From: Gammaproteobacteria bacterium
GTDB lineage: Bacteria; Pseudomonadota; Gammaproteobacteria; Xanthomonadales; SZUA-36
DNA length: 52,180 nucleotides
Assembly: GCA_030428105.1 (NCBI GenBank)
Contig: JAUIBE010000018.1
Span: 1-52,180 of the forward strand
Direction of reading: 5' to 3'
This document shows, piece by piece, positions 40,846 to 49,020 of the stretch (positions are counted from its first letter, which is position 1; each line of letters starts with the position of its first letter). Both the position numbers and the translations under genes were made by a program. The notes under the pieces were generated by a model. The model had not been told where the DNA came from and did not search any database. It worked only from the letters and a program-made list of their open reading frames with translations.

Positions 40846-42126
40846 CTAGCGCGCCTCGGGGCTGATGCCGTGGCGCGTGCGAATCAGCTGGTGCACTTCC
40901 GTGGCCATGGTCTGGTGGGTGACTGCTGAATTGACCCGCAGCACGTTGGAGATCAGCACCACGAAATAGAACAGGCGTTGCTCACCGACCTGGTGTTCGA
41001 TCACGTTCACCGAGTTCATGTAATTGCGCACATTGCCGTGGTAGGGATGGCAAACAAAGCCCTCTTCCGGTTCACAGGAATACAGCGAGCCGGATTTCGA
41101 GTACACCGCCGCGCGCGAAAGGGCCGGGGACGAGGCGTAACGGATGCGCCGCTCGGTGACATACAGCATGCGCTTCATTTCCAGGCTGCTCCACGGGTCG
41201 ACCAGCCGGCCTTGCTCCATCAGCAACAGGAACTCCAGCAACGAACGCGGCGTGGCATAGCTTAGCCCGCCGCCGTTTACCCGGCGCTGCCCGCCGGCGG
41301 TGAAAATGCTGCCCTGGCGGATCTGGTCCAGGTTCATGCCATTGCGCGATACCGGCTCCCAGAAGGCTTGCTGGAACAGCCGGGTCAGATCGCTGGCGGG
41401 CGTGGTAGCGAAAAACTCGGTGATCTGCGCTTCTGAAACCGGGTAGTCCTGGCCGTAGTGCTGCAACAGCAAGGCATCGCGCATCACCATGCCGGCGGCC
41501 GAGTTGGAACTCACCGAAAGCATCCAGTCTAGCTGTTCCCACAACGAACCCTGGTCGCCGATCTGCATCGGCCGGCGGGTGAGTTCGCGGTTTTCTACAT
41601 CGAAGATGCGAATGGTGTGGTGGTCGGTCTGTGAGAACGCATCGGCGGTGACGATGGCGTTGCGCAGCATGGCCTGGCGCTGTTCGATGGAGTCGGGGTA
41701 GATGTCGGCCAGGGTCTGGTACAACCCAAGGGCGGAGATGATTTTGCCCACGCTGCCCACGTTCTGGCGCTCGTCGGGGCGGTGTTCGGCGTAAGCGGGC
41801 TGCTCGGGGTTGGAAAGATCAAGAATCAGCAGGCTGTAGCGGTCGGCCTGGTCGCCCAGCAGCTCGACCACGGCAGCGGTGAACTCCGGGTCGGCCTTGG
41901 GGATTTCAAAATCCGGGTGCCGGGTGAGGCCAAGCTCCACCTGGTCCATGGTGAGCAGCGCGCCGGGGGGCTGGCGGGTCTCTTCGATCTCGCCGGCTTC
42001 GATCAGCCGAAAATATTCCAGCCGGCGGATGCCGGTCTCTTCGTAGCCATCCAGCGGGTAGGCGGGGGCGTCCACGCTGATACCAAGCAGGCAAGCGGCG
42101 AGCACTGCGACTTTGACCTGGTTCAT
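40846..42126 (-). CDS. Serine hydrolase of the penicillin-recognising superfamily
   Basis: 426-residue exported protein, signal peptide 1-22 (cleavage near APA-Y). The active-site set is SxxK at Ser125-Lys128 in 'VGSVGKII', SxN at Ser206-Asn208 in 'SVSSNSAAG', and KSGS at 344-347. A Cys pair in the region 'SCEPEEGFVCHP' could form a disulfide. Outside the motifs it differs from the two paralogues at 39883 and 46486 and is about 110 residues longer, with an added N-terminal region. I see no class A omega-loop. The start overlaps the end of the dikinase-like gene by 4 bases (ATGA), so the two are translated together. The substrate is unknown; cell-wall peptides or other periplasmic acyl compounds are possible. 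Confidence 0.8.
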   Translation of the reverse strand: MNQVKVAVLAACLLGISVDAPAYPLDGYEETGIRRLEYFRLIEAGEIEETRQPPGALLTMDQVELGLTRHPDFEIPKADPEFTAAVVELLGDQADRYSLLILDLSNPEQPAYAEHRPDERQNVGSVGKIISALGLYQTLADIYPDSIEQRQAMLRNAIVTADAFSQTDHHTIRIFDVENRELTRRPMQIGDQGSLWEQLDWMLSVSSNSAAGMVMRDALLLQHYGQDYPVSEAQITEFFATTPASDLTRLFQQAFWEPVSRNGMNLDQIRQGSIFTAGGQRRVNGGGLSYATPRSLLEFLLLMEQGRLVDPWSSLEMKRMLYVTERRIRYASSPALSRAAVYSKSGSLYSCEPEEGFVCHPYHGNVRNYMNSVNVIEHQVGEQRLFYFVVLISNVLRVNSAVTHQTMATEVHQLIRTRHGISPEAR

Positions 42127-45050
42127 GGTGAAGGCGCCCTCGCAAGGTCAACCGTGATGTCGCTGCCATCAACCAGTGATGCGTCCAGCTCGCGCAGGTA
42201 ATGGCTGCCGCGCGCCTGGCGACTTTCCAGGAAGGGGCGAATCTGGAACAGGCGCAATCGGCCATCCAGAAAGCCAAACTCGACATCGGCCGGGGCGATG
42301 TTGCCCTGGTCATCCAGCAACGCGGGGAAGTGGTCTGGCAGGCCTTTGACAAACTCGATCAGCAAATCAATCTCGTTCTTTTGCAGTACCGTGTCGGCGC
42401 CGCTGGCGTACACGCGGGTTACGCCGCCCTGTGGGTTCATGGCGCGTTTCCAGGTGGCGGTCGCGGTGGCCAGCACCCGCACGCTACCGTCGTCCATGTT
42501 GATGCGCAGCGATTCGGCCGCCTGGCCATCTACTGCGCCGCCCGGGCCCTCATTGACCGCCACGCTGATGATTTGGCGGTTACCGCTATCGAGATCCTGG
42601 GTGACCAGCACGCCGGATTTTTCCACCGCCACCGATTCCAGCAGCAGGATCGAGGTGTAGACATGCTCCGGCGATTCCATCAGCGCCTGTCGCCAGGCAA
42701 AAGCGCGCGCGGTGAAGGGCGAGGCCCAGACTTGCGGAATACCGGCCAACAGTGCGTCGAAGCCGATCACATTCGGCAGGGTAAGGTTGAGCCCGGCGCC
42801 GGTGAAGCCTGGCAGGTCTTCGACGTTGGTGTCCGAACGGATAAACAGGCCGGGCATTGGTTCGTTCTCGAACAACTCGCGCAGGCTGCGGCGAAGTTGC
42901 TGTTGAAATTCCGTCGAGGGCACAGTGGCCGATACCGCGGTGTGCAACTGCTGGCGAAAGGCCTCTGTGGCCAGCGCCCGTGCTTCGCTGCCCGCGGGCA
43001 GTGTTTCCAGGTTTCGGTATTCGCGCGTCATCCACTGCTTGATGGTCTCAGTCGGATTGCCAGGATACGGCCGCTGCAGGATCTCTTCATCGAACACGCC
43101 AAACGGTATCGCCAGGCCGCGCGCCACGGCATCCGGGTAGTGGGCGCGCAACTCGCCGAGCTGCGCCGCCTTGGGGCCCACCGTGCGGCCGGAATCCCTG
43201 CCGCGCAGGCTGATGAGCGGGGCGAGTGCCTTGTTTTCCAGGTTGAGCTTGTCGATATCCGGCCGGATCACCACCTCGCTGTCTGTTTCCCTGGTCTCGA
43301 AAACCCCCTTCCAACGATCATTCAGCTCAGCAATTTCCACCACGCCACCGGGACTGGCGGCCAGCACCACTTCCTTGCCGGAGTGCTCAGCAAGCATCGA
43401 GAGCATTTCCTCGGAGACCGAGACATTGGGGATCCCGAGGTTGCGCGCGAGTAATTGCACGTGCGACAGCGGGTTGCCTTCGCCGGCGGTCAGGATGCCG
43501 GCAACCGGCGGCAGTTCGGCGATGGTTTCCGGTAGAACGTAAATGCCGTCGCTGCGCATGCTTTCCGGGTGCGACGGATCGGTGTTGATGTGCAGCACGC
43601 CGCGCGCCAGGCCGGGATTGAGGGCTTCAATGCCGGTGCCAACCTCGCGACCAAACACCCGGTGGCTAACGCCGGCCAGGCGGTTGGCGTCGCGCACCAG
43701 GGGTTCCAGTAAACGGGTCTGGAAGAACAGCGGGCTGCCGCGTAACTGGTCCTGGATAAACAGCATGGCCAGCGGTTCGATTTCCGCGAGCTTGAGCATG
43801 GCGTCATTGAAGTACATGCGCAGCGCCTGGCTGCCCCAACCCGGAGCGCGACCCAGGTAGGCGAGGGTGCTGCGGTATGCGCGCAGGGTAGGGTCACTAT
43901 CCGGCAATCGCTCCAGGGTTTCCTGCGCTTCTTCAAACAAGCGGGCGTTGAGCAGGCCGGTTCCGAACGCAGCCCGCATAGAAGATGCGGTGAGGGCGAG
44001 GAGGGCATCGCGGCTGACAGTTTCCAGCTCCGGGAGCAGGTCCACCGAGGCTCGAAAATGCTCGCTTTCTGCGCGCAGGCTGAGGTCCAGCAGTTCCAGT
44101 CGAACCGATTTCGAACGTACCTGGGGCAGGGCAAGGCGCAGGTCCTGCATCAAGCTGGCGCTGGCCGAAAAACGTGCCGAAGGCGTTTCAGCCGCCTGCC
44201 ACTCAATGGCAGCGGCGCGAAGCATTTCCTGCAACCAGGGGCCCTGGTTGTAACGCTCGGCATGCGCCAGCAGGGTTTCATCCAGTGGCAGGGGTTGGTA
44301 GATGGCGTCAATTTCACGCGCCAAATCCTCGAACGCTGCAGTGTCCTGCCCGGGTGGCAACGAGGCGGCGTATTCGCGAACCCGAAGCGCATCGCTGCCG
44401 TCCGGCGCGCCGTGGATTTTCACGCGGATGCTGCGAAAGCCGGGGTCCTGTTCGGAAAGCGCGGCTGATTCCTGGCGCACCTTGAGGATCGACGGGCTAT
44501 CAGCGCCATGGGGCAGCAGTTGCACGCCCACCCGCAATGCCAGGAAGCCGGGGCCAATCCAGTAATCGTCGGCAGCCATTCGTTCCAGCAGGCGGCGGCC
44601 CGCGCGGCGTTCGCCTTCTTCCTGGATGGCGCCGCGGTAGAACATGGCGCGTCGAAGGATCCAGCCGTTGTCGATGCCAACCAGGAATTTCTCGACCAGG
44701 ATCTGCGCGTAGACATCGCGAAATTCGTCGCTGGCGACGAACGCATCGGCGTCAATCGCGGCCAGCAGGTTGGCCACCTGGTAGCCGGAAGCGCGCAGGG
44801 TGAGGGTGCGCTCACTCCAGTCGCCATGCTGGCGTCCGCCGCCGTGGTTTTTGCAGCCATCCATGACCGGCGGCTGGGTGGTGCCGTCATTGCAGAACCA
44901 CAGGATGCGCGAAAACGGGCCGCGTTCCGCCGCCTTCATGTCCTCGATCCACTGGCGATATTCTTCGCTGCCGGTTTGCGCAAAAAGCCCCTGTGTTGCG
45001 GTGAAACACAGCATCAGGGTCAGGCATTTCTCGTACAATCTGCGCTTCAC
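42123..45050 (-). CDS. Exported dikinase-like protein: phosphohistidine swivel plus ATP-grasp domain
   Basis: About 975 residues. From the GTG complementary to 45048-45050 it begins with a signal peptide (KRR n-region, hydrophobic core, cleavage near LFA-Q); an ATG five codons upstream would overlap the divergent gene. Residues to about 470 are helical, with conserved-looking Cys and Trp, and unrecognised. A swivel domain follows with the phospho-accepting His in 'GNPLSHVQLLARNLGIPNV' (about 530), then a PPDK-type ATP-grasp domain from about 620 ('VGPKAAQLGEL', 'FIRSDTNVEDLPGFTGAGL', ending 'VEFGFLDGRLRLFQIRPF'). The order His-domain then ATP-grasp, without a PEP-binding barrel, is that of plant alpha-glucan water dikinases rather than PEP synthase. 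An ATP-dependent phosphotransfer outside the cytoplasm is inferred; the acceptor is unknown. Confidence 0.78.
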   Translation of the reverse strand: MKRRLYEKCLTLMLCFTATQGLFAQTGSEEYRQWIEDMKAAERGPFSRILWFCNDGTTQPPVMDGCKNHGGGRQHGDWSERTLTLRASGYQVANLLAAIDADAFVASDEFRDVYAQILVEKFLVGIDNGWILRRAMFYRGAIQEEGERRAGRRLLERMAADDYWIGPGFLALRVGVQLLPHGADSPSILKVRQESAALSEQDPGFRSIRVKIHGAPDGSDALRVREYAASLPPGQDTAAFEDLAREIDAIYQPLPLDETLLAHAERYNQGPWLQEMLRAAAIEWQAAETPSARFSASASLMQDLRLALPQVRSKSVRLELLDLSLRAESEHFRASVDLLPELETVSRDALLALTASSMRAAFGTGLLNARLFEEAQETLERLPDSDPTLRAYRSTLAYLGRAPGWGSQALRMYFNDAMLKLAEIEPLAMLFIQDQLRGSPLFFQTRLLEPLVRDANRLAGVSHRVFGREVGTGIEALNPGLARGVLHINTDPSHPESMRSDGIYVLPETIAELPPVAGILTAGEGNPLSHVQLLARNLGIPNVSVSEEMLSMLAEHSGKEVVLAASPGGVVEIAELNDRWKGVFETRETDSEVVIRPDIDKLNLENKALAPLISLRGRDSGRTVGPKAAQLGELRAHYPDAVARGLAIPFGVFDEEILQRPYPGNPTETIKQWMTREYRNLETLPAGSEARALATEAFRQQLHTAVSATVPSTEFQQQLRRSLRELFENEPMPGLFIRSDTNVEDLPGFTGAGLNLTLPNVIGFDALLAGIPQVWASPFTARAFAWRQALMESPEHVYTSILLLESVAVEKSGVLVTQDLDSGNRQIISVAVNEGPGGAVDGQAAESLRINMDDGSVRVLATATATWKRAMNPQGGVTRVYASGADTVLQKNEIDLLIEFVKGLPDHFPALLDDQGNIAPADVEFGFLDGRLRLFQIRPFLESRQARGSHYLRELDASLVDGSDITVDLARAPSP
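45034..45039 (+). promoter_or_regulatory. Candidate -10 box for the nucleotide transporter gene
   Basis: A consensus-like TACAAT lies 13 bases before the ATG at 45053, inside the coding start of the divergent dikinase-like gene. If used, transcription would begin about 7 bases before the start codon, giving an almost leaderless mRNA. No convincing -35 box is visible, so an activator or another promoter may be needed. Confidence 0.3.
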
Positions 45051-45052
45051 CA

Positions 45053-46486
45053 ATGGACACTCCACACACAGTCGAATCCAACAGCACCCTCGAACGCTTG
45101 CTGCGCGTTTTCGCCGACGTTCGTCCGCGAGAGGGGACCACCAGTTTAATCCTGGTGGCGAACATTTTCCTGATCCTTGCCGCGTTTTACCTGATCAAGC
45201 CGGTGCGAGACGGCTGGCTCACGGTTACTGAAATTGGTGACCTGACCAAGCTGGAAATCAGGGCCTATTCGGCCTTCGCGCAAAGTCTGCTGTTGCTCGG
45301 CATATTGCCGCTGTACGCCCGCCTGGCCGCTCGGGTGAAGCGCGATACCCTCATCGTGCGGGTCGGCGTGATTTTTGGCGTGCTGCTGGTGGCGTTCTGG
45401 CTTAGCCAGCCGCACATGCTGCTGGGCCGAGTGCCCATGCTGGGGGTCTTTTTCTACCTGTTCGTGGGCATATTCAGCGTAACGCTGGTGGCCCAGTTCT
45501 GGGCGTTTACCGCGGATGTCTACGGCGCGGAACGTGGCGCCCGGCTGTTCCCCCTGGTGGCCGTGGGTGCAGCGCTGGGCGCGACCGTGGGCTCGTGGAT
45601 CGGGCAGAAGCTGGTTGTACTGCCGTTTATCGACCCGTTCGACCTGATCCTGGTGGCCCTGGTGCCGCTGGCTGCATCGCTGGCGCTGGCCGTGGTTACT
45701 GACCGCCGCGGCGCCTACGGTGACCCTTCCGAATGGACCACCCAGCGCTGGGAAGAAGCAGCGGCGCCGGAAGGCGGTGGCCCGTTCCGGCTGATCTTCC
45801 AGCATCGCTACCTGACCATGACCGCGCTGATGATCATGCTGTTTACCTGGGTGGTCACCAGTGGCGACAACATCCTGTTCAGCATCGTGCGCAGTTCGCT
45901 GGCCGAGGAGTTCGCCCACCTGGCGAACAACCCGGAGGCATTTGCGGTGGCCTTGCAGGACGCAACGGTGGCGTTTTACGGCGACCTGTATTTCTGGATC
46001 AACCTGGTGACGCTGATCCTGCAGGCCTTCGTGGTTTCGCGCATTCTCAGCGCGGGCGGCATGCAGGCCTTGTTGTTTACCACGCCGTTCATCTCGCTGG
46101 CGGCCTATGCGTCGATGGTTTTTGCCCCGATCCTGGGGCTGATCAAGGTGCTCAAGGTGGCGGAAAACTCGAGCACGCTGTCGATCCACAACACCGCGCG
46201 GCAGATGTTGTGGTTGCCCACCACCAAGGAAATGCTTTACCAGGCCAAGCCCACCGTCGATACCTTGTTCGTGCGCCTGGGTGATGGCCTGGCGGCCCTG
46301 ACCATCCTGGTTGGAACGCGCGTGTTCCACCTGGGAAATCTTGGCTTCATTATTTTCAATATTTGCCTGGTGCTGGTGTGGATTGCGCTCAGTTCCTACC
46401 TGCACCGTGAGCATGATCGCTGGAAAGCCGCGGCCGATGAGCCGCCGGCGCGTGATTTTTCACATGACAATGGAAGTACCAGGTGA
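45053..46486 (+). CDS. NTP/NDP exchange transporter, ATP/ADP translocase (Npt) family
   Basis: 477-residue inner-membrane carrier with about twelve helices. It belongs to the nucleotide transporter family first known from Rickettsia, Chlamydia and plastids. Recognisable segments are 'LILVANIFLILAAFYLIKPVRDGWL' (two overlapping short motifs), 'FWAFTADVYGAERGARLFPLVAVGAALGATVG', and above all 'RQMLWLPTTKEMLYQAKPTVDTLFVRLGDG', read as the hallmark LPTTKEMxYxAKPxVDT. The start lies 2 bases from the divergent dikinase-like gene and the stop overlaps the next gene (TGATG). Family members exchange ATP for ADP or import nucleotides. Direction and substrate here are unknown, but pairing with an exported ATP-grasp protein suggests nucleotide supply to the periplasm. 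Confidence 0.87.
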   Translation: MDTPHTVESNSTLERLLRVFADVRPREGTTSLILVANIFLILAAFYLIKPVRDGWLTVTEIGDLTKLEIRAYSAFAQSLLLLGILPLYARLAARVKRDTLIVRVGVIFGVLLVAFWLSQPHMLLGRVPMLGVFFYLFVGIFSVTLVAQFWAFTADVYGAERGARLFPLVAVGAALGATVGSWIGQKLVVLPFIDPFDLILVALVPLAASLALAVVTDRRGAYGDPSEWTTQRWEEAAAPEGGGPFRLIFQHRYLTMTALMIMLFTWVVTSGDNILFSIVRSSLAEEFAHLANNPEAFAVALQDATVAFYGDLYFWINLVTLILQAFVVSRILSAGGMQALLFTTPFISLAAYASMVFAPILGLIKVLKVAENSSTLSIHNTARQMLWLPTTKEMLYQAKPTVDTLFVRLGDGLAALTILVGTRVFHLGNLGFIIFNICLVLVWIALSSYLHREHDRWKAAADEPPARDFSHDNGSTR

Positions 46487-47391
46487 TGAAGAAGTATTTG
46501 CTTTGCGTTGGATTGTTGCTGCCTGCGTGCGAGGCAGTGGTGGCCCAGGAACTCGCTACTGAAGACTGGCAGCCCCTGTACCAGAGCGTGGATGCTGAAC
46601 TGCAGGCCCAGCTTGATGCGCGGCTGAAGGAAAACCGCGAGTGGGCGCGGCTGATTTCGTCGAAGAAAATGGCCATCGGCCTGGTCGACCTCAGTGGTGA
46701 AACCCCGCGCTTCGCCCGGGTCAACGGCGACAAGATGATGTACGCCGCCAGCCTTCCCAAGATCGCCATCCTGCTGGGGGTCTACGCCTCGTTCGAAGAT
46801 GGTTCGCTCAAGGAAACCCCGGAGATCCACCAGGACCTGGCGGACATGATTCGTGTTTCCAGCAACTCGGCCGCGACCCGGTTGATCGACCAGGTGGGCA
46901 TGAAGAAAATCCAGGCCGTTCTCAAGGACCCGCAATATGGCTTCTACGAGGAGAAACGCGGCGGTGGGTTGTGGCTGGGCAAACGCTACGCCAAGGCCGG
47001 CCCGCGAATTGGCGACCCGGTAAACAACATTTCCCACGGGGCGACCGCCACCCAGGTTTGCCGCTTTTTCTACCTGCTCTCTGAAGGCCGCCTGATCAGC
47101 CCGGAACGCTCGGCGCAAATGCTGGCCGACCTTTCCGACCCGAAGTTGCACCACAAGTTTGTCTCGCAACTCGACGAGCGCGCCCCCCAGGCCCGGGTGT
47201 TTCGCAAGTCGGGCACCTGGCAGCAGTGGCATTCAGATGCCGTGATGGTGCGTGGCACCCGCTGGCGCGATTACATCCTGGTCGGATTGATCGAGAGCGA
47301 GAATGGCGAGGCCATCCTGCGCCAGGTGTTGCCCGCCATTGAAGGCCTGATCATTCCCGAGGAATTTGCCGGCACGCTGGAGACCAACTGA
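46486..47391 (+). CDS. Class A beta-lactamase-like serine hydrolase, copy 2
   Basis: 301-residue exported protein; signal peptide 1-20 (cleavage near VVA-Q). Active-site motifs are Ser89-Lys92 in 'MMYAASLPKIAIL', Ser125-Ser-Asn127 in 'VSSNSAATR' and KSGT at 241-244. As in copy 1 (39883), the ExxLN omega-loop is missing and the region reads 'RGGGLWLGKRYAKAG'. The two copies share long stretches and the C-terminal pattern 'ILVGLIESENG'/'IVVGLTEDENG'. I chose the ATG at 46486, which overlaps the transporter stop as TGATG; a GTG one codon earlier is also possible. Coupling to the transporter suggests a shared role. Confidence 0.82.
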   Translation: MKKYLLCVGLLLPACEAVVAQELATEDWQPLYQSVDAELQAQLDARLKENREWARLISSKKMAIGLVDLSGETPRFARVNGDKMMYAASLPKIAILLGVYASFEDGSLKETPEIHQDLADMIRVSSNSAATRLIDQVGMKKIQAVLKDPQYGFYEEKRGGGLWLGKRYAKAGPRIGDPVNNISHGATATQVCRFFYLLSEGRLISPERSAQMLADLSDPKLHHKFVSQLDERAPQARVFRKSGTWQQWHSDAVMVRGTRWRDYILVGLIESENGEAILRQVLPAIEGLIIPEEFAGTLETN

Positions 47392-47455
47392 TTGGCAGGG
47401 GTTCTGATATCCTGCGCCAACCGTTCCGGCTAAAACCAAAAAATCAGGGGGCGCC

Positions 47456-48262
47456 GTGCTACTCCGCAGCATCACTGAACACGTAAAGAACCAGAACTGG
47501 TTCGCAGTCGCTATCGACTTCGTGATCGTCGTGGTCGGTGTGTTTATCGGTATCCAGGTCGCCAACTGGAATGACGAGCGGGTCCGCAACCGGGACTCCA
47601 GGGAATTTACCGCTCGTCTAACCGAAGATGTCAGGTTCGAAGCATGGGTGTACCAGTCGACCATCGAGTACTACGACGATGTTTTGGCCAATGCCGAGCG
47701 CGTCGTTGCTGTGCTGGAGGGCCACTCTGAACTTGATGATGAAGCACTGTTGGTCGCCGCGTTTCGCGCCACCCAGTTCACTTTCTCGCCGCGCGCGAGG
47801 GCTACCTTTGACGAGCTTTCCTCAACTGGTCGTCTCGACCTGATCAAAGACAAGGCGTTGCTGGAAACGGCGATCCTGATTTTTGAGTTCCAGGGTTATG
47901 ATCTTTTCTTCCAGCTGGGTAATGACGCTGGCTATCGGGAAAGGTTCAGGCGTTACATCCCAATTTTTGTCCAGATTGAACTGGCCAACGCTTGCGGCGA
48001 CCGCTTCATTCCCCTGGGGGATTACCAGGCGATTATCGACTCGCTGGATTATCCCTGCGACCCGGAAATCGATGAGCAAGCAGTTGCAGGCGCCGCGCGC
48101 ATTCTTCGGCAAGACCCGGCGTTTCTTCTCGACCTGAGACTTCGAACCGTCCAGCTCCACACCATACTCAGTGGACTGCTTACCCAGAACGCAGATATCC
48201 ACGCAATGCTCCAGGCTGTGGCGGCGAGGCCTGCCACTAGCGAACAGGCTGGCGGCCAATGA
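47456..48262 (+). CDS. Tandem membrane-anchored protein 1 (DUF6090-like)
   Basis: 268 residues, first of four tandem paralogues. Residues 1-12 are amphipathic, 13-36 form one membrane helix ('NWFAVAIDFVIVVVGVFIGI'), and 'QVANWNDER' marks the exit; this is the pattern of DUF6090-type proteins. The rest is a mostly helical soluble domain, probably periplasmic, with the shared motif 'TFDELSSTGRLDLIKDKALLE' at about 116-136, and C-terminal helices. Start is GTG at 47456 with a GGGGG-rich Shine-Dalgarno, since ATG is absent before the conserved N-terminus. It ends with an ATGA overlap with copy 2. I know no function. Confidence 0.75.
   Translation: MLLRSITEHVKNQNWFAVAIDFVIVVVGVFIGIQVANWNDERVRNRDSREFTARLTEDVRFEAWVYQSTIEYYDDVLANAERVVAVLEGHSELDDEALLVAAFRATQFTFSPRARATFDELSSTGRLDLIKDKALLETAILIFEFQGYDLFFQLGNDAGYRERFRRYIPIFVQIELANACGDRFIPLGDYQAIIDSLDYPCDPEIDEQAVAGAARILRQDPAFLLDLRLRTVQLHTILSGLLTQNADIHAMLQAVAARPATSEQAGGQ
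47470..47580 (+). repeat. Conserved 5' segment of the tandem array, copy 1
   Basis: This 111-base coding segment recurs at the same offset in the next genes (48273-48383, 49031-49141, and more weakly 49779-49889). Copies 1 and 2 share a 29-base exact run ending at 47580 and 48383. Sequence similarity at DNA level drops sharply after this segment. Confidence 0.8.
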
Positions 48263-49020
48263 TTCTGCGCCGCATCACCGAGCACGTGAAAAACCAGAAC
48301 TGGTTTGCGGTCGGCATCGACTTTGTCATCGTGGTTATTGGTGTGTTCATCGGCATCCAGGTCGCCAACTGGAATGACGAGCGAGCCTTCAAGGTGAAGG
48401 AAACCGAACTGCTGGGTGAACTTCGGCGTGAGTTGGAAATGTCCATTCGGGTGACCAACCAGAAGCGCGAGGCAATCAGCCAGGTCGTCACATCCGGTCG
48501 CAGATCGCTTGATTTCCTGGCCAGCGGAAATTCTTGCGGCAGCGATTGCTGGCTGGTACTGGTGGACTTTTTTCACGCTTCGCAGTGGCAGCCGATAGAC
48601 GTCAACCGCTCTACTTATGACGAGATGCGTCGCCAGGGCTTGCCACGATCACGCGAGGTGATTGACGCGGTAGAGGGATACCTGGCTCAAAACGTCAACC
48701 TGGTGGCCACGCACTTCGTTCCGCCCTATCGCTCGCTGGTGCGCCAGTTGATCCCGATAGATGCGCAGGCCTACTACTGGCACAACTGCTATACCCTGGA
48801 GGACGGCGCGGAAACTTACTCGATTGACTGTGCCGCGGGTGTCCCCGCCGAAGTATCTGCAAATGCGATTGAGAGAATTTTCGCCAACCCCGCCATCGAA
48901 CCACACCTGACCGAGTGGATTGGCATCATGTCTTCCACGCCACCGGATCTTGCCAAGCAGAACCAGGCGGCTAAGCGCGCAATTGACGCCATAGACCGGG
49001 AACTGGAGCGCCGTAAGTGA
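48259..49020 (+). CDS. Tandem membrane-anchored protein 2 (DUF6090-like)
   Basis: 253 residues. The N-terminal 42 residues ('RITEHVKNQNWFAVGIDFVI', then 'VIGVFIGIQVANWNDER') are almost identical to copies 1 and 3, giving one membrane helix. The soluble domain differs: it has Cys pairs near 'GNSCGSDCWL' and 'HNCYTLEDG...DCAAG', not seen in the other copies, which suggest disulfides and a periplasmic location. The shared central motif is 'TYDEMRRQGLPRSREVIDAV'. It overlaps copy 1 by 4 bases (ATGA) and copy 3 by 4 bases (GTGA). Function unknown. Confidence 0.75.
   Translation: MILRRITEHVKNQNWFAVGIDFVIVVIGVFIGIQVANWNDERAFKVKETELLGELRRELEMSIRVTNQKREAISQVVTSGRRSLDFLASGNSCGSDCWLVLVDFFHASQWQPIDVNRSTYDEMRRQGLPRSREVIDAVEGYLAQNVNLVATHFVPPYRSLVRQLIPIDAQAYYWHNCYTLEDGAETYSIDCAAGVPAEVSANAIERIFANPAIEPHLTEWIGIMSSTPPDLAKQNQAAKRAIDAIDRELERRK

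Noticed and set aside
42123-45050. Annotation as phosphoenolpyruvate synthase or rifampicin phosphotransferase
   Set aside because: There is no C-terminal PEP-binding barrel, the His domain precedes rather than follows the ATP-grasp domain, and a signal peptide is present.
45146-46414. A 422-codon minus-strand open frame opposite the nucleotide transporter
   Set aside because: Shadow frame with the same low-information composition; the plus-strand hallmark motif of the Npt family settles the coding strand.
46486-47391. Annotation as an antibiotic-resistance beta-lactamase
   Set aside because: The SxxK, SxN and KSGT motifs are present but the deacylating ExxLN loop of class A enzymes is not seen, and no resistance-type mobile context exists.
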